DNA of 64,000 bases from NCBI RefSeq assembly GCF_018130165.1, contig NZ_JAFCLZ010000032.1:19230-83229 (forward strand), given 5' to 3'. Source of the stretch: Bradyrhizobium sp. JYMT SZCCT0180. GTDB lineage: Bacteria > Pseudomonadota > Alphaproteobacteria > Rhizobiales > Xanthobacteraceae. How positions within the stretch are numbered: position 1 is the stretch's first letter; each line of letters opens with the position of its first letter. The notes below the pieces were generated by a model. That model ran no database searches. It had not been told where the DNA came from and worked only from the letters and a program-made list of their open reading frames with translations. Positions 16,976-25,873 of the stretch are shown piece after piece. Both the position numbers and the translations under genes were made by a program.

Positions 16976-18130
16976 TCACAGCCCCATCTGCCTCGACGCC
17001 AGATCCTTCATGATCTCCTCCGTGCCGCCGCCGATCGCGTTGACCTTCACCTCGCGGTAGATGCGCTCGACCTTGATGCCGCGCATGAAGCCGGCGCCGC
17101 CGAAGATCTGCACGGCTTCAGAGGCGCAGAACGCCATGGTCTGGGTCGCCTGGTTCTTCATCATGCAGATCTCGGCAACCGGGCTTTCGCCCTGGCCGAG
17201 CCGCCATGCCAGCATTTCCAGCATCGCCTGCGACGCCGCGACCTTCTGCGCCATGTCGACCAGCTTGTGGCGGATCACCTGGTGCTGTGCGATCGGTTTG
17301 CCGAATGTCTGGCGCTCCTTGGCGTAGGCGATCGCCTCCTCGACGCAGACGCGCGCGTAAGCCGTGCAGCTCGCCGCCATGCCCATCCGCTCGCTGTTGA
17401 AATTGTGCATGATCAGCTTGAAGCCCTGGCCTTCCTCGCCGAGCAGGTTTTGGACCGGCACGCGGCATTCGTCGAAATGCAGCGTCGCGGTGTCCGAGGC
17501 CCACCAGCCCATCTTCTTGAGTTTGGTGCGCGAAAGCCCCGGCGTATCGCCCTCGATCAAGAGCAGGCTGACGCCGCCGGCGCCCTCACCGCCGGTGCGC
17601 ACGGCGACCGTCAGATAATCGGCGCGCATGCCTGACGTAATAAACGTCTTCTCGCCGCTGACGACATAATGGTCGCCGTCGCGGCGCGCCCTGGTGCGGA
17701 GATTGGCGACGTCGGAGCCGCCGCTCGGCTCGGTGATCGCCAGCGCCGATATCTTCTTGCCCGACAGCACTTCGGGCAGCACCCGCGCCTTGATCTCGGG
17801 GCGGGCGGCGCGCGCGATTGGCGGCGAGCCGATGGTGTGGCTCATCAGACTGGAGGAGACACCGCCGGCGCCGGCACGCGCGAGTTCCTGCGAGGCCACG
17901 ATTTTCATGAACTGGTCGGCAGCGACGCCGCCATATTCCTCGGGGAAACCCAGCCCCAGCAGGCCGATCTCGGCGGCCTTGGCATATAGTGCGCGCGGAA
18001 ACTCGCCGGCCTCGTCCCATTCATGGGCATAGGGCTCGATCTCACGCGTCACAAAGCGCCGCATCACGTCGCGAAACGCTTCGTGATCCGCGTTGTAAAA
18101 CGGGCTGTTCGCCTTTGTCCGCTCCAGCAT
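16976..18130 (-). CDS. Acyl-CoA dehydrogenase
   Basis: This 384-residue acyl-CoA dehydrogenase has ALAITEPSGGSDVANLRT and HYVVSGEKTFITSG, and near the C-terminus EAVQIFGGAGFMRGIKVER and YREVKVNAIGGGTEEIM, where the Glu of GTEEI is the expected catalytic-base region. It is the first gene of the minus-strand catabolic cluster; its start is divergent from the binding-protein gene at 18304, with 173 bp between them. It differs clearly in sequence from the other two dehydrogenases, so the three probably act on different intermediates. Confidence 0.9.
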   Translation of the reverse strand: MLERTKANSPFYNADHEAFRDVMRRFVTREIEPYAHEWDEAGEFPRALYAKAAEIGLLGLGFPEEYGGVAADQFMKIVASQELARAGAGGVSSSLMSHTIGSPPIARAARPEIKARVLPEVLSGKKISALAITEPSGGSDVANLRTRARRDGDHYVVSGEKTFITSGMRADYLTVAVRTGGEGAGGVSLLLIEGDTPGLSRTKLKKMGWWASDTATLHFDECRVPVQNLLGEEGQGFKLIMHNFNSERMGMAASCTAYARVCVEEAIAYAKERQTFGKPIAQHQVIRHKLVDMAQKVAASQAMLEMLAWRLGQGESPVAEICMMKNQATQTMAFCASEAVQIFGGAGFMRGIKVERIYREVKVNAIGGGTEEIMKDLASRQMGL

Positions 18131-18303
18131 GCTGTCCTCCCGACGGAATCACGATGCCCTGAATCGGCCGGCCTAAACTTGCGTTGAGCGGCTGACCGGC
18201 GCCCGCGCCAGCAACTCAACGCAAGACCGGTTCCCCGGCCATGCCCTAGCCTTCTGCAAAAAAGCAATAACACAAAATCGGCAAAACGCCGGGGAGATGA
18301 AGC

Positions 18304-19512
18304 ATGATCCGATGGAGCCAATCTGTCCCGGCCATTTTCCTCGCGCTGTCGCTCGCCGCATCGTCGGCTGCCTTCGCGCAACAGCCCGGCATCACCGCGA
18401 CCGAAATCAAGTTCGGCAACATCATGCCGTATAGCGGCCCGGCCTCGGCGCTCAGCGTCGTCGGCAAGGCCTTTGCCGGCTATTTCGACATGGTCAACGA
18501 GAAGGGCGGCGTCAACGGGCGCAAGCTCAACATGGTCTCGCTTGACGACGGCTTCTCGCCGCCGAAGACGGTCGAGGCGACGCGACGGCTGGTCGAAAGC
18601 GAGAACGTCGCCTTCATGTTCGGCACCATGGGCACCGCGCCGAGTTCGGCGACCGCGAAATACCTCAACAACGCCAAGGTGCCGCACCTGTTCCTGATCT
18701 CATCCGCGTCGAAATGGAACGATCCGGTCAACCAGCCCTGGCTGATGGCGCTGCCCTGGGCACCGAATTATGTCGAGGAAGCCGGCATCGACGTGCGCTA
18801 TGCGCGCGCCAAAAATCCCAATGCACGCTTTGCGATCCTTTACCAGAACGACGACGCCGGGAAGGATTACCTGCGCGGCGTGAAAGAGGCGCTTGGGGCC
18901 GACGCCGACAAGGCGATCGCGCTGGCATCGAGCTTCGAAGTCGCCGATCCCAGCGTAGATTCGCAGATCCTCACCCTTGCCAACACCAAGGCCGACGTTT
19001 TCCTGATCTACAGCGTGACGCCACGCGCCTGCGCGCAGGCGATCCGCAAAGCGTATGAGACCGGTTGGCGGCCGATGCGCTTCATCTCCTCGGGCTGCGC
19101 CAACAAGGAAACGGTGATGGTGCCGGCGGGCCTGGAAGCCGCGAGCGGCATCATGTCGGTCGGCTCGCTAAAACCGTACACGGCCGATTCCAAGGATCCT
19201 GACCTGGTCGCCTACCGCGATTTCATGAAGGCGCGGGTGCCGAACGTCGATCCGGCGAATTTCGCCGCCGGCTATGGCTACATGGTCGCTCAGGCGCTGG
19301 TGGTGGTGCTGGAGCAGTGCAAGAACGATCTGAGCCGCGAGAACATCATGGCGCAGGCCGCCAACCTCAAAGACGTGCAACTGCCGCTGCTGATGCCGGG
19401 CGTCAAGCTCAACACCTCACCGAAGGACTATCGACCCATCAAGGACGGCTACATGGTCGAGTTTCGCGACAGCCAGTTCAACGTGATCAGCGAGTTGCTG
19501 CGGGGTTCGTGA
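18304..19512 (+). CDS. ABC transporter substrate-binding protein, branched-chain amino acid type (Peripla_BP_6)
   Basis: This 402-residue periplasmic binding protein has a signal peptide (residues 1-25, ending SSAAFA) and the type I fold sequence TEIKFGNIMPYSGPASALS, typical of Leu/Ile/Val-binding-like proteins that in rhizobia often bind aromatic or dicarboxylic acids. Its ribosome site GGGGAGATGAAGC precedes the ATG. No permease or ATPase genes of the Liv type are in the window, so it is an orphan that must use a transporter elsewhere. It is transcribed alone, divergent from the acyl-CoA dehydrogenase gene. Confidence 0.9.
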   Translation: MIRWSQSVPAIFLALSLAASSAAFAQQPGITATEIKFGNIMPYSGPASALSVVGKAFAGYFDMVNEKGGVNGRKLNMVSLDDGFSPPKTVEATRRLVESENVAFMFGTMGTAPSSATAKYLNNAKVPHLFLISSASKWNDPVNQPWLMALPWAPNYVEEAGIDVRYARAKNPNARFAILYQNDDAGKDYLRGVKEALGADADKAIALASSFEVADPSVDSQILTLANTKADVFLIYSVTPRACAQAIRKAYETGWRPMRFISSGCANKETVMVPAGLEAASGIMSVGSLKPYTADSKDPDLVAYRDFMKARVPNVDPANFAAGYGYMVAQALVVVLEQCKNDLSRENIMAQAANLKDVQLPLLMPGVKLNTSPKDYRPIKDGYMVEFRDSQFNVISELLRGS

Positions 19513-19534
19513 ACCGGGTGACTTGCCGTGGTTG

Positions 19535-20635
19535 TCAGCTCAATGCCGTGAGTGCCGCGCGTTCAAACGGCATCAAATCGTCGCTCCTGCCGTCACGCAC
19601 TTTGAGCAGCCATTCCGGATCCTGTAGCAGCGCCCGGCCGACCGCGACGAGATCGAACTCGTCGCGATCGAGGCGGCGGATCAGTTCGTCAAGCGAGGCG
19701 GGCTGTGAACTCTCTCCGCCAAAAGCTGCGACGAACTCGCCGGTCAGACCGACCGAGCCGACCGTGATCTTCGGCACCGCCGTCACTTTCTTGGCCCATC
19801 CGGCGAAATTCAGGTCGGAGCCTTCGAACTCCGGCTCCCAGAAGCGACGTTGCGAACAATGCAGGATGTCGACGCCCGCATCGACCAGAGGCTTGAGCCA
19901 GGCTTCCAATGCGCGAGGGCTGTCCGCCAGCTTCACCGCAAAGTCCTGCTGCTTCCAGTGGCTGAGGCGTAGCAGGATCGGGAACTCGGCGCCGACGGAT
20001 TTGCGCACGGCGCGGACGATATCGGCCGCAAACCGCGCCCGGCCGGGCAGGTCCTTGCCGCCATAGGCATCCTCGCGCCGGTTGGTACCGTCCCAAAAGA
20101 ACTGATCGATGAGGTAACCATGGGCGCCGTGCAATTCCACGGCATCGAAGCCGAGGCGCTTCGCCGCAAGCGCCGCATCGGCAAAGGCAGCAATGGTATC
20201 GGCGACATCCTCTTCGCTCATGGGGTCGCCGAACTTCTTGTCCGGCCGCGACAGGCCGGACGGACTGTCATACGCGCCGGGAGGCGACCAGTCCTTGGCC
20301 TTCGTGCGGACGGCTCCGACATGCCAAAGTTGCGGAGCCATCAGGCCACCGGCGGCATGCACCTCGTCGACCACCCGCCGCCAGGCCGCAAGCTCCTTTT
20401 CGCCGTGAAAGCGGGGAACGTTCGGATCGTTCAGCGACGCCGGGCGACTTACCCCCGTCCCTTCCGAGATGATGAGCCCGACCATGCCTTCGGCGCGGCG
20501 GCGGTAGTATTGCGCGACGTCCTCGGTGGCTATTCCACCCGGAGAGAACGAGCGCGTCATCGGCGCCATGATGACGCGGTTCGGCAAGTGCAACCCTTTG
20601 AACTTGAAGGGCCGGAAAAGGACGTCGATAGACAT
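19535..20635 (-). CDS. NADH:flavin oxidoreductase, old yellow enzyme family
   Basis: This 366-residue FMN-dependent TIM-barrel reductase starts VLFRPFKFKGLHLPNRVIMAPM, the family hallmark. Further motifs are QLWHVGAVR, the substrate-binding HGAHGYLIDQFF (family His-x-x-His/Asn site) and GRALLQDPEW for FMN phosphate binding. The start at 20635 is chosen because GGGAG precedes it; an in-frame ATG 6 codons upstream lacks a ribosome site. It is the last gene of the minus-strand HxlR-linked operon. It probably reduces an activated C=C bond in a substrate of that pathway. Confidence 0.9.
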   Translation of the reverse strand: MSIDVLFRPFKFKGLHLPNRVIMAPMTRSFSPGGIATEDVAQYYRRRAEGMVGLIISEGTGVSRPASLNDPNVPRFHGEKELAAWRRVVDEVHAAGGLMAPQLWHVGAVRTKAKDWSPPGAYDSPSGLSRPDKKFGDPMSEEDVADTIAAFADAALAAKRLGFDAVELHGAHGYLIDQFFWDGTNRREDAYGGKDLPGRARFAADIVRAVRKSVGAEFPILLRLSHWKQQDFAVKLADSPRALEAWLKPLVDAGVDILHCSQRRFWEPEFEGSDLNFAGWAKKVTAVPKITVGSVGLTGEFVAAFGGESSQPASLDELIRRLDRDEFDLVAVGRALLQDPEWLLKVRDGRSDDLMPFERAALTALS

Positions 20636-20725
20636 TCGCACTCCCTGATTCATCGCTTCAGAACTGCGCGTTCTGTCTTGCGGATGGACAGACCGGGCCG
20701 CGCATGCGGCCCGTCGCCATCACCC

Positions 20726-21925
20726 TCATTTTTGCTCGCCGCTGAGCACTTCACCGAACTGTTCCCACGAGCTGCCGGTCCAGCGCTGCAGTTGAAGCTG
20801 CGTATAGGCCATGCTGTTGTCCGGCCCCGTGTTGGCCGTGATACCCGGAATGAGGGTCGGAAGCGATAGCCCCCGTATGCTGCGCGCCTGCTTGAGGATG
20901 TTCTCACGCGACAGATCGTTGCCACACTGTTTGAGCACCTGCTCCAGGATTTGTCCCTGCTGGGTACCGAACAGATAATTGGCGTCGCCGATGTCGGCGC
21001 CCGGCAGGTACTTCGCAAAGTGCTCGCGGTACCACTTCATGCCGGGATCGTCGGCCCATTTCTTGTCGCCGGGATCCTTGAGCATCGTCGCGGCGATGAT
21101 GCCGACCGCCTTCTCGGGCCCCGCGGGGACGATGGTTGAAGAGACCGAGGTCGACACCAGATTAATCAGGAACAGCGGCTTCCAGCCAATCTCGTCGGTC
21201 TTCTTGATGGCCTGCGCCGCGAATTTAGGTGTGCCGGCGAACAGAAACACCTCGGCGCCCGACGATTTCAGCGAGACCACATGGGAATCGATCGTCGGCT
21301 CGCTCACCTCATAGGAGGACGCGATGACCTTTTTGTCGAAATCGTCCTTCAGATGACCCTTGAAAGCGTTGATGAAGTCCTTACCGAGATCGTCGTTCTG
21401 ATACAGGATCGCAACCTTTGCGTTCGGCTGGGTCTGAGCAATGTACCTCGCGTAGATCCGCCCCTCGGTCGTGTAGCTGGGCAGTCCCGTGGTGGTCATG
21501 GGGAATTCGGCGAAGTTCGCGAATTTGGTCACGCCACTCACCACGAATAGGTGCGGGACCTTCTTCGCATTGACGTATTTGATGGTGGCGCTGATTCCGG
21601 GCGTGCCGAGCGGGCCAAACAGAAATGCGACCTCGTCGCTTTCGATGAGCTTCCTGGTCTGCTCGACCGTCTTCGGCGGACTATACGCATCGTCGTAGGT
21701 AATCAGGTTTATCTTCCGGCCATTAATGCCGCCGCGATCGTTGACCGAGTTGACATAGGCGATCAGCCCCTTGCCGGTGTTGCTTAGCGGGGAGGCCGGA
21801 CCGCTGAACGGAAACGTGGCGCCGATCTTGACTTCCGATTCGGTAATACCTGCCGTTTCGCCATGCGCCGTGCCGACCACGAGCGCCAGGATCGTGGCTG
21901 CAGCCGCAGCTGTTCTTCCCAACAT
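20726..21925 (-). CDS. ABC transporter substrate-binding protein, branched-chain amino acid type
   Basis: This 399-residue periplasmic binding protein has a signal peptide (residues 1-22, ending GTAHG) and TESEVKIGATFPFSGPASPL, as in the Peripla_BP_6 family. It resembles the binding protein at 18304 in layout (ITYDDAYSPPKTVEQTRKL against LDDGFSPPKTVEATRRL) and may be a distant paralogue. A strong ribosome site, GGGAGGGGAGACA, precedes the ATG. It sits inside the five-gene operon; no membrane or ATPase subunits are nearby, so its transporter partner is elsewhere. Confidence 0.9.
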   Translation of the reverse strand: MLGRTAAAAATILALVVGTAHGETAGITESEVKIGATFPFSGPASPLSNTGKGLIAYVNSVNDRGGINGRKINLITYDDAYSPPKTVEQTRKLIESDEVAFLFGPLGTPGISATIKYVNAKKVPHLFVVSGVTKFANFAEFPMTTTGLPSYTTEGRIYARYIAQTQPNAKVAILYQNDDLGKDFINAFKGHLKDDFDKKVIASSYEVSEPTIDSHVVSLKSSGAEVFLFAGTPKFAAQAIKKTDEIGWKPLFLINLVSTSVSSTIVPAGPEKAVGIIAATMLKDPGDKKWADDPGMKWYREHFAKYLPGADIGDANYLFGTQQGQILEQVLKQCGNDLSRENILKQARSIRGLSLPTLIPGITANTGPDNSMAYTQLQLQRWTGSSWEQFGEVLSGEQK

Positions 21926-21968
21926 TGTCTCCCCTCCCTGTTTGATTGAACTGCCCGTACCGTCGTGT

Positions 21969-22706
21969 TCACCACTTTTCCTTGAACGGGCGTATTTCCA
22001 GCTCGAACGTCCAGGCGCTGCGCGGCTGCTGATAGAGCTGCCAATACGCCTCGGCCACCGATGCCGGCGGCATCAACGCGTCCGGATCGCTCAGCGCGTC
22101 GGGCCCGAGCGCCTCGAGGCGGCGCTGCTGCACCCACGCGGTGTTGACGCCGGAATCGATGATGAGATGCCCGACATGGATGTTCCTCGGGCCCAATTCG
22201 CGCGCCATCGCCTGGGCCACCGCGCGCAGGCCGAACTTGGCGCTGGCGAACGCGGCATAGCCGGAGCCGCCACGAAGGCTTGCAGTCGCGCCGGTGAAGA
22301 AGATGTTGCCCTGCCCGCGCGGCAGCATCAGGCGCGCCGCCTCACGCCCTGCGAGGAATCCGGAGTAGCAGGCCATTTCCCACACCTTGCGAAACACCCG
22401 TTCGGTCGTATCGAGGATCGGGAAATTGACGTTGGCGCCGATGTTGAAGATGCAGACCTCGAGCGGAGCCTGCCGGTCGGCGTCGTTCAGGAAGGCGATG
22501 ATCTCATCTTCCTTACGCGCATCGAGCGAGCGCGCGGAAATGGTGCCGCCGCTCGCCTCGATATCCCTCACCAGCGGCGCCAGCTTGTCGCCGTTGCGCC
22601 GGCCGGCGAAGATCGAAAATCCCTCCGCCGCGAACTTCTTGGCGATCTCGGCGCCGATATAGTCGCCTGCGCCGATGATCGCCGCGGTCGCGTTTCGCTT
22701 GTTCAT
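21969..22706 (-). CDS. SDR family oxidoreductase, catalytic Tyr replaced by Phe
   Basis: This 245-residue Rossmann-fold protein has the dinucleotide motif AAIIGAGDYIGAEIAKKF and the FNIGA strand (NNAG position), then FTGATASLRGGSGY. Where classical SDRs have Tyr-x-x-x-Lys, this protein reads AFASAKFG, so Phe replaces Tyr at the position four before Lys. Some SDR subgroups share this change, so it may be ancestral rather than inactivating, but a standard dehydrogenase mechanism is doubtful. The C-terminus (WTFELEIRPFKEKW) is typical of the subgroup. Third gene of the operon from the HxlR promoter, 46 bp after the ligase. Confidence 0.87.
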   Translation of the reverse strand: MNKRNATAAIIGAGDYIGAEIAKKFAAEGFSIFAGRRNGDKLAPLVRDIEASGGTISARSLDARKEDEIIAFLNDADRQAPLEVCIFNIGANVNFPILDTTERVFRKVWEMACYSGFLAGREAARLMLPRGQGNIFFTGATASLRGGSGYAAFASAKFGLRAVAQAMARELGPRNIHVGHLIIDSGVNTAWVQQRRLEALGPDALSDPDALMPPASVAEAYWQLYQQPRSAWTFELEIRPFKEKW

Positions 22707-22752
22707 GTTGCTCTCCTTGGCGGCATCGGACAGCGGCAGCCGCCAGTACCGG

Positions 22753-24357
22753 TCAGACCGCGGATGCGGCGCGTGTCGTTGTGGCAGTACCGCGCGCGAT
22801 GGCGGCTTCCTTGAGTTTGTTCTTGAGGATCTTGCCGGTGGATGCCGCGGGCAGCGCGTCGAGGATCACGATCTCGCTCGGCCGTTTGTAGGACGTGAGC
22901 TGCTCCGCGACATAGGCCTGCAGATCGGCGACCGTCACCTCGGCACCGGCCAGGAGCTGCACGAAGGCAACGACCTCCTCATTGCCGTCGACCGGGCGGC
23001 CGACCACCGCGCATTGCACCACGTCCCGATGCGCGTTCATCACCCCTTCGATCTCGGCCGGATAGACGTTGAAGCCGGAGCGGATGATCATCTCCTTGGT
23101 GCGTCCGACGATGTAGAACTGACCCTGCTGGTTGACGCGGCCGAGATCACCGGTATTGAACCAGCCGTCGCGATCGATCGCGGCTGCCGTCAGATCAGGA
23201 GCGCGATAATAGCCGAGCATCACGTTCGCGCCGCGCACATGCAACTCGCCAATCTCACCAAGGCCAACTTCCTTGCCGTCGAGGCTAACGATTCTGTGTT
23301 CGATTCCCGGAAGGAATGGACCGACCGTATCGTCCGCTGCCGGATCCCCATCGCGAACGCCGGCGAGGCCCGGTGAGCACTCGGTGATGCCATAGCCGTT
23401 GAGCAGCGGGATGCCGAATTCGTCTTCGACGCGGGCCTTGAGGTCGAGGTCGAGCGGCGCGCCGGCAACCCCCATCAGCCGCAGATTGCCGCGCGCCAGT
23501 TTTGGAATGCCGTTGACCGTCTTGTATTCCAGCAGGCGCTGATAGGTTGCCGGTACGCCGTAGAGCGTGGTGATGCCTTCATTGGCGATGGAATGGGCAA
23601 GGGCCGCGGGATCGGCCTTTGCCACGACGTGCAGCGCGGCGCCGTGCATCAGGGTCGAGATCAGAAGGATCGAGTAGCCGACGATGTGCGACATCGGGAG
23701 CACGCCATAGATGCGATCGCCGGGCACGGTCCCGCGCAGGATGCCCGAGACTCTCGCGGCGACCAGCAGGTTGCGATGGCTGAGCATGACGCCCTTCGGC
23801 GCGCCGGTCGTACCGGAGGTGTACATCAAGGCGGCCACCTGGCCGTCACTGTGGCCCACGACCGGTTCGGGTTGCGCCGTCTCATTCAACGGCCCGAGTC
23901 CGATACCGCCGAACGGGCCGATGGCGCGGAGCGTTGCTTCGGCCCGGTTCGCATGGTCGGCGGCTTCCTTCGACAGTGCGGCATTGAACAGCACGCGCCG
24001 GGCACCGCTATGCGAAGCGATCAGATCGAGCTCACGTGCCGACAGCCGCGGATTGACGGGAATAGCCCAGGCCTCGAGCTTGCCGGCCGCAAACAGCATG
24101 GCCCCGAGCGCGACGCTGTTTTCGCTCGCGACCATGACGCGGTCACCGGGCCGGATGCCGAGACCGACAAAGTCCTGCGCGACGCCATCAACGGCATCGG
24201 AAAACTGCCGATAGGTCCATACGCGCCCCGCCTCGATGAAGGCGGGCAGGTCAGGCGCGTTCTCGACAAAAGGCGAATAGACGTCGTGCACCCGCGCCGG
24301 CAGTTGCGCGATCAGTTCGGCCATATCAGTGTCGGTGACGTGAACAGGCATTGCCAT
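22753..24357 (-). CDS. AMP-dependent acyl-CoA synthetase/ligase
   Basis: This 534-residue ANL ligase has ALMYTSGTTGAPKGVMLSHRN, NGYGITECSPG, the conserved Asp in FNTGDLGRVNQQG and the C-terminal Lys in PAASTGKILKNKL. It activates an unknown acid to its CoA ester. The ATG at 24357 and an alternative two codons later (MPVHV) are close together; GGGAGG precedes them. It is the second gene of the HxlR-linked operon, 63 bp after the isomerase-like gene. With the reductase and SDR it could channel an aromatic or cyclic acid into beta-oxidation. Confidence 0.9.
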   Translation of the reverse strand: MAMPVHVTDTDMAELIAQLPARVHDVYSPFVENAPDLPAFIEAGRVWTYRQFSDAVDGVAQDFVGLGIRPGDRVMVASENSVALGAMLFAAGKLEAWAIPVNPRLSARELDLIASHSGARRVLFNAALSKEAADHANRAEATLRAIGPFGGIGLGPLNETAQPEPVVGHSDGQVAALMYTSGTTGAPKGVMLSHRNLLVAARVSGILRGTVPGDRIYGVLPMSHIVGYSILLISTLMHGAALHVVAKADPAALAHSIANEGITTLYGVPATYQRLLEYKTVNGIPKLARGNLRLMGVAGAPLDLDLKARVEDEFGIPLLNGYGITECSPGLAGVRDGDPAADDTVGPFLPGIEHRIVSLDGKEVGLGEIGELHVRGANVMLGYYRAPDLTAAAIDRDGWFNTGDLGRVNQQGQFYIVGRTKEMIIRSGFNVYPAEIEGVMNAHRDVVQCAVVGRPVDGNEEVVAFVQLLAGAEVTVADLQAYVAEQLTSYKRPSEIVILDALPAASTGKILKNKLKEAAIARGTATTTRAASAV

Positions 24358-24420
24358 CCTCCCTGGTAGACAGCGCCGGCCCTTGTCAGGCTCTGTGCGC
24401 TAGCAGTCGAAACAAACAGC

Positions 24421-25080
24421 CTAGGAAACGCTGGCAGGAACTACGCGGGAACGGGCCTTGGCCTGTTGGGCCAGGATTTCCTCTTCCACGTCCCTGAGCT
24501 GATCCTTGCCGAAGAACATCTCGCTACCGACGAAGAAGGTCGGCGAGCCGAACGCGCCGCTGTTGACCGCGTCCTGCGTCAGCTCCATCAGCCGGTTCTT
24601 CACCGCGGCGTCCTGCGATCTTGCGGCAATCAAATCGACATCGATCCCGGAGGAGGCCAATGCCGACCGCATCACGGCGGGGTCATCCATCTTCTTGGGC
24701 TCTTCCCACATGTGGCGGTAGACCGCACGGCAATACGGCTCGAACAGCCCCTCTGCCTGAGCCGCAACGGCGCCGCGCATCAGTTGCAGCGTATTGACCG
24801 GGAAGAACGGATTCGGGCGAAAGCTCGTGATGCCGTGCCGACGAAGGAAGCGTGCCGTCTCTGCTTCCATAAATTCGCGCTTGTTCCGGATCCCCTTCAG
24901 ATAGTCCGCGGGCGACGAATTGCCCGTAAGCTTGAAGATGCCGCCGAGCAGCACCGGCACGTAATCGAATTTGACGCCGGTCCGCTTCTCGATGTCAGGA
25001 ATCACAAGGCCGGAGAGATAGGCATTCGGGCTGCCGAAATCGAACAGGAACTGCGCCTGCACCGCTCGCGCGCTCGACAT
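24421..25080 (-). CDS. 2-hydroxychromene-2-carboxylate isomerase / DsbA-family (kappa GST-like) protein
   Basis: This 219-residue thioredoxin-fold protein starts FLFDFGSPNAYLSGLVI, the active-site region of HCCA isomerases (Ser or Asn in place of the DsbA cysteine), and ends its fold with GAFGSPTFFVGSEMFFGKDQL. There is no CxxC, so it is not a disulfide oxidoreductase. HCCA isomerases use glutathione in naphthalene-type ring degradation, and related proteins occur in other catabolic operons. It is the first gene of the operon divergent from the HxlR regulator, and the two TTCGA-N3-TCGAA palindromes lie upstream of it. Confidence 0.88.
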   Translation of the reverse strand: MSSARAVQAQFLFDFGSPNAYLSGLVIPDIEKRTGVKFDYVPVLLGGIFKLTGNSSPADYLKGIRNKREFMEAETARFLRRHGITSFRPNPFFPVNTLQLMRGAVAAQAEGLFEPYCRAVYRHMWEEPKKMDDPAVMRSALASSGIDVDLIAARSQDAAVKNRLMELTQDAVNSGAFGSPTFFVGSEMFFGKDQLRDVEEEILAQQAKARSRVVPASVS

Positions 25081-25146
25081 GCCGCGTCCTCCGTCATCTG
25101 CGTTTCAAGGAGCCCGAAATGGCTCCGTTTCGGATGAGAGGCATAT

Positions 25147-25163
25147 AGTTCGAAAATCGAACT
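25147..25163. promoter_or_regulatory. Candidate HxlR operator 1
   Basis: A perfect palindrome: AGTTCGA, spacer AAA, TCGAACT. It lies 66 bp upstream of the isomerase-like gene start, in the AT-rich region shared with the HxlR gene. Its core TTCGA-N3-TCGAA is repeated at 25224. Dimeric winged-helix regulators of the HxlR type bind such dyads, so this is a plausible autoregulatory site. Confidence 0.6.
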
Positions 25164-25223
25164 GTCAATAAATTTCAGGATATAAGGAAACAAAGGTCAA
25201 CCTGGCAGCCATGATTTCCTTTA

Positions 25224-25238
25224 ATTCGATTTTCGAAT
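25224..25238. promoter_or_regulatory. Candidate HxlR operator 2
   Basis: A perfect palindrome: ATTCGA, spacer TTT, TCGAAT. It shares the core TTCGA-N3-TCGAA with the site at 25147-25163. The dyad centres are 76 bp apart. This copy lies 53 bp upstream of the chosen HxlR start and may overlap that gene's own promoter. Confidence 0.6.
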
Positions 25239-25290
25239 GTTATATGGATGGCAATCGAACGCGTTGGAAAATCAGCTGTTTCGAGGACAA

Positions 25291-25803
25291 ATGGCGCGAT
25301 GGGATTCGCTTGAGCAGGAACAGTGCTCGGTCGCCAGGACGGTCGCCGTCATCGGCGATCGCTGGAGCGTGTTGATCCTTCGCGACTGCTTCCTGCGTGT
25401 GCGGCGGTTCGAGGAGTTTCAGTCGCGGCTCGGCGCGCCACGGCACATTCTGGCCGATCGGCTGAAGAAACTCGTTCATTTCGGCGTGCTGCGCCGGGCT
25501 CCGTATCAGGACAAGCCTGCGCGCTACGAATATATCCTGACGCAGAAGGGACTGGATTTATATCCGGTCATGATGGCGATCGTGCATTGGGGCGACGTTC
25601 ACATGGTGGATGAGCGCGGCCGCCCCCTGCTTCACGAGCACAAGAATTGCGGCAAGGTGTTCGATCCGGTGCTGGTCTGCTCCGAGTGCGGCCAGCCGAT
25701 CCGCGCCAAGGAGGTCCATGTGCACGCCGGACCAGGCGCCGCGGAAGGCGCAGCAGAAGAGTTGGCCGCTCGCGCGAGCGCATCACCCGCGCGATCGAGG
25801 TAG
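25291..25803 (+). CDS. HxlR-family winged helix-turn-helix regulator
   Basis: This 170-residue regulator has the HxlR signature CSVARTVAVIGDRWSVLILR near residue 12, then FEEFQSRLGAPRHILADRLKK as recognition helix and LRRAPYQDKPARYEYILT as wing. A C-terminal tail has HKNCGKVFDP and CSECGQPI, a Cys/His pattern common in this family branch. The start at 25291 is chosen for the GAGGACAA ribosome site; a frame opening at 25237 overlaps the second palindrome. It is divergent from the five-gene minus-strand operon and probably represses it until an inducer binds. Confidence 0.9.
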   Translation: MARWDSLEQEQCSVARTVAVIGDRWSVLILRDCFLRVRRFEEFQSRLGAPRHILADRLKKLVHFGVLRRAPYQDKPARYEYILTQKGLDLYPVMMAIVHWGDVHMVDERGRPLLHEHKNCGKVFDPVLVCSECGQPIRAKEVHVHAGPGAAEGAAEELAARASASPARSR

Positions 25804-25873
25804 GAGATCGAAAGCAAGTCTCGGGCATTTGAGCCGCGAGAGTGCGAAGCTGTGTTTGCGTGATTCTATCCCT

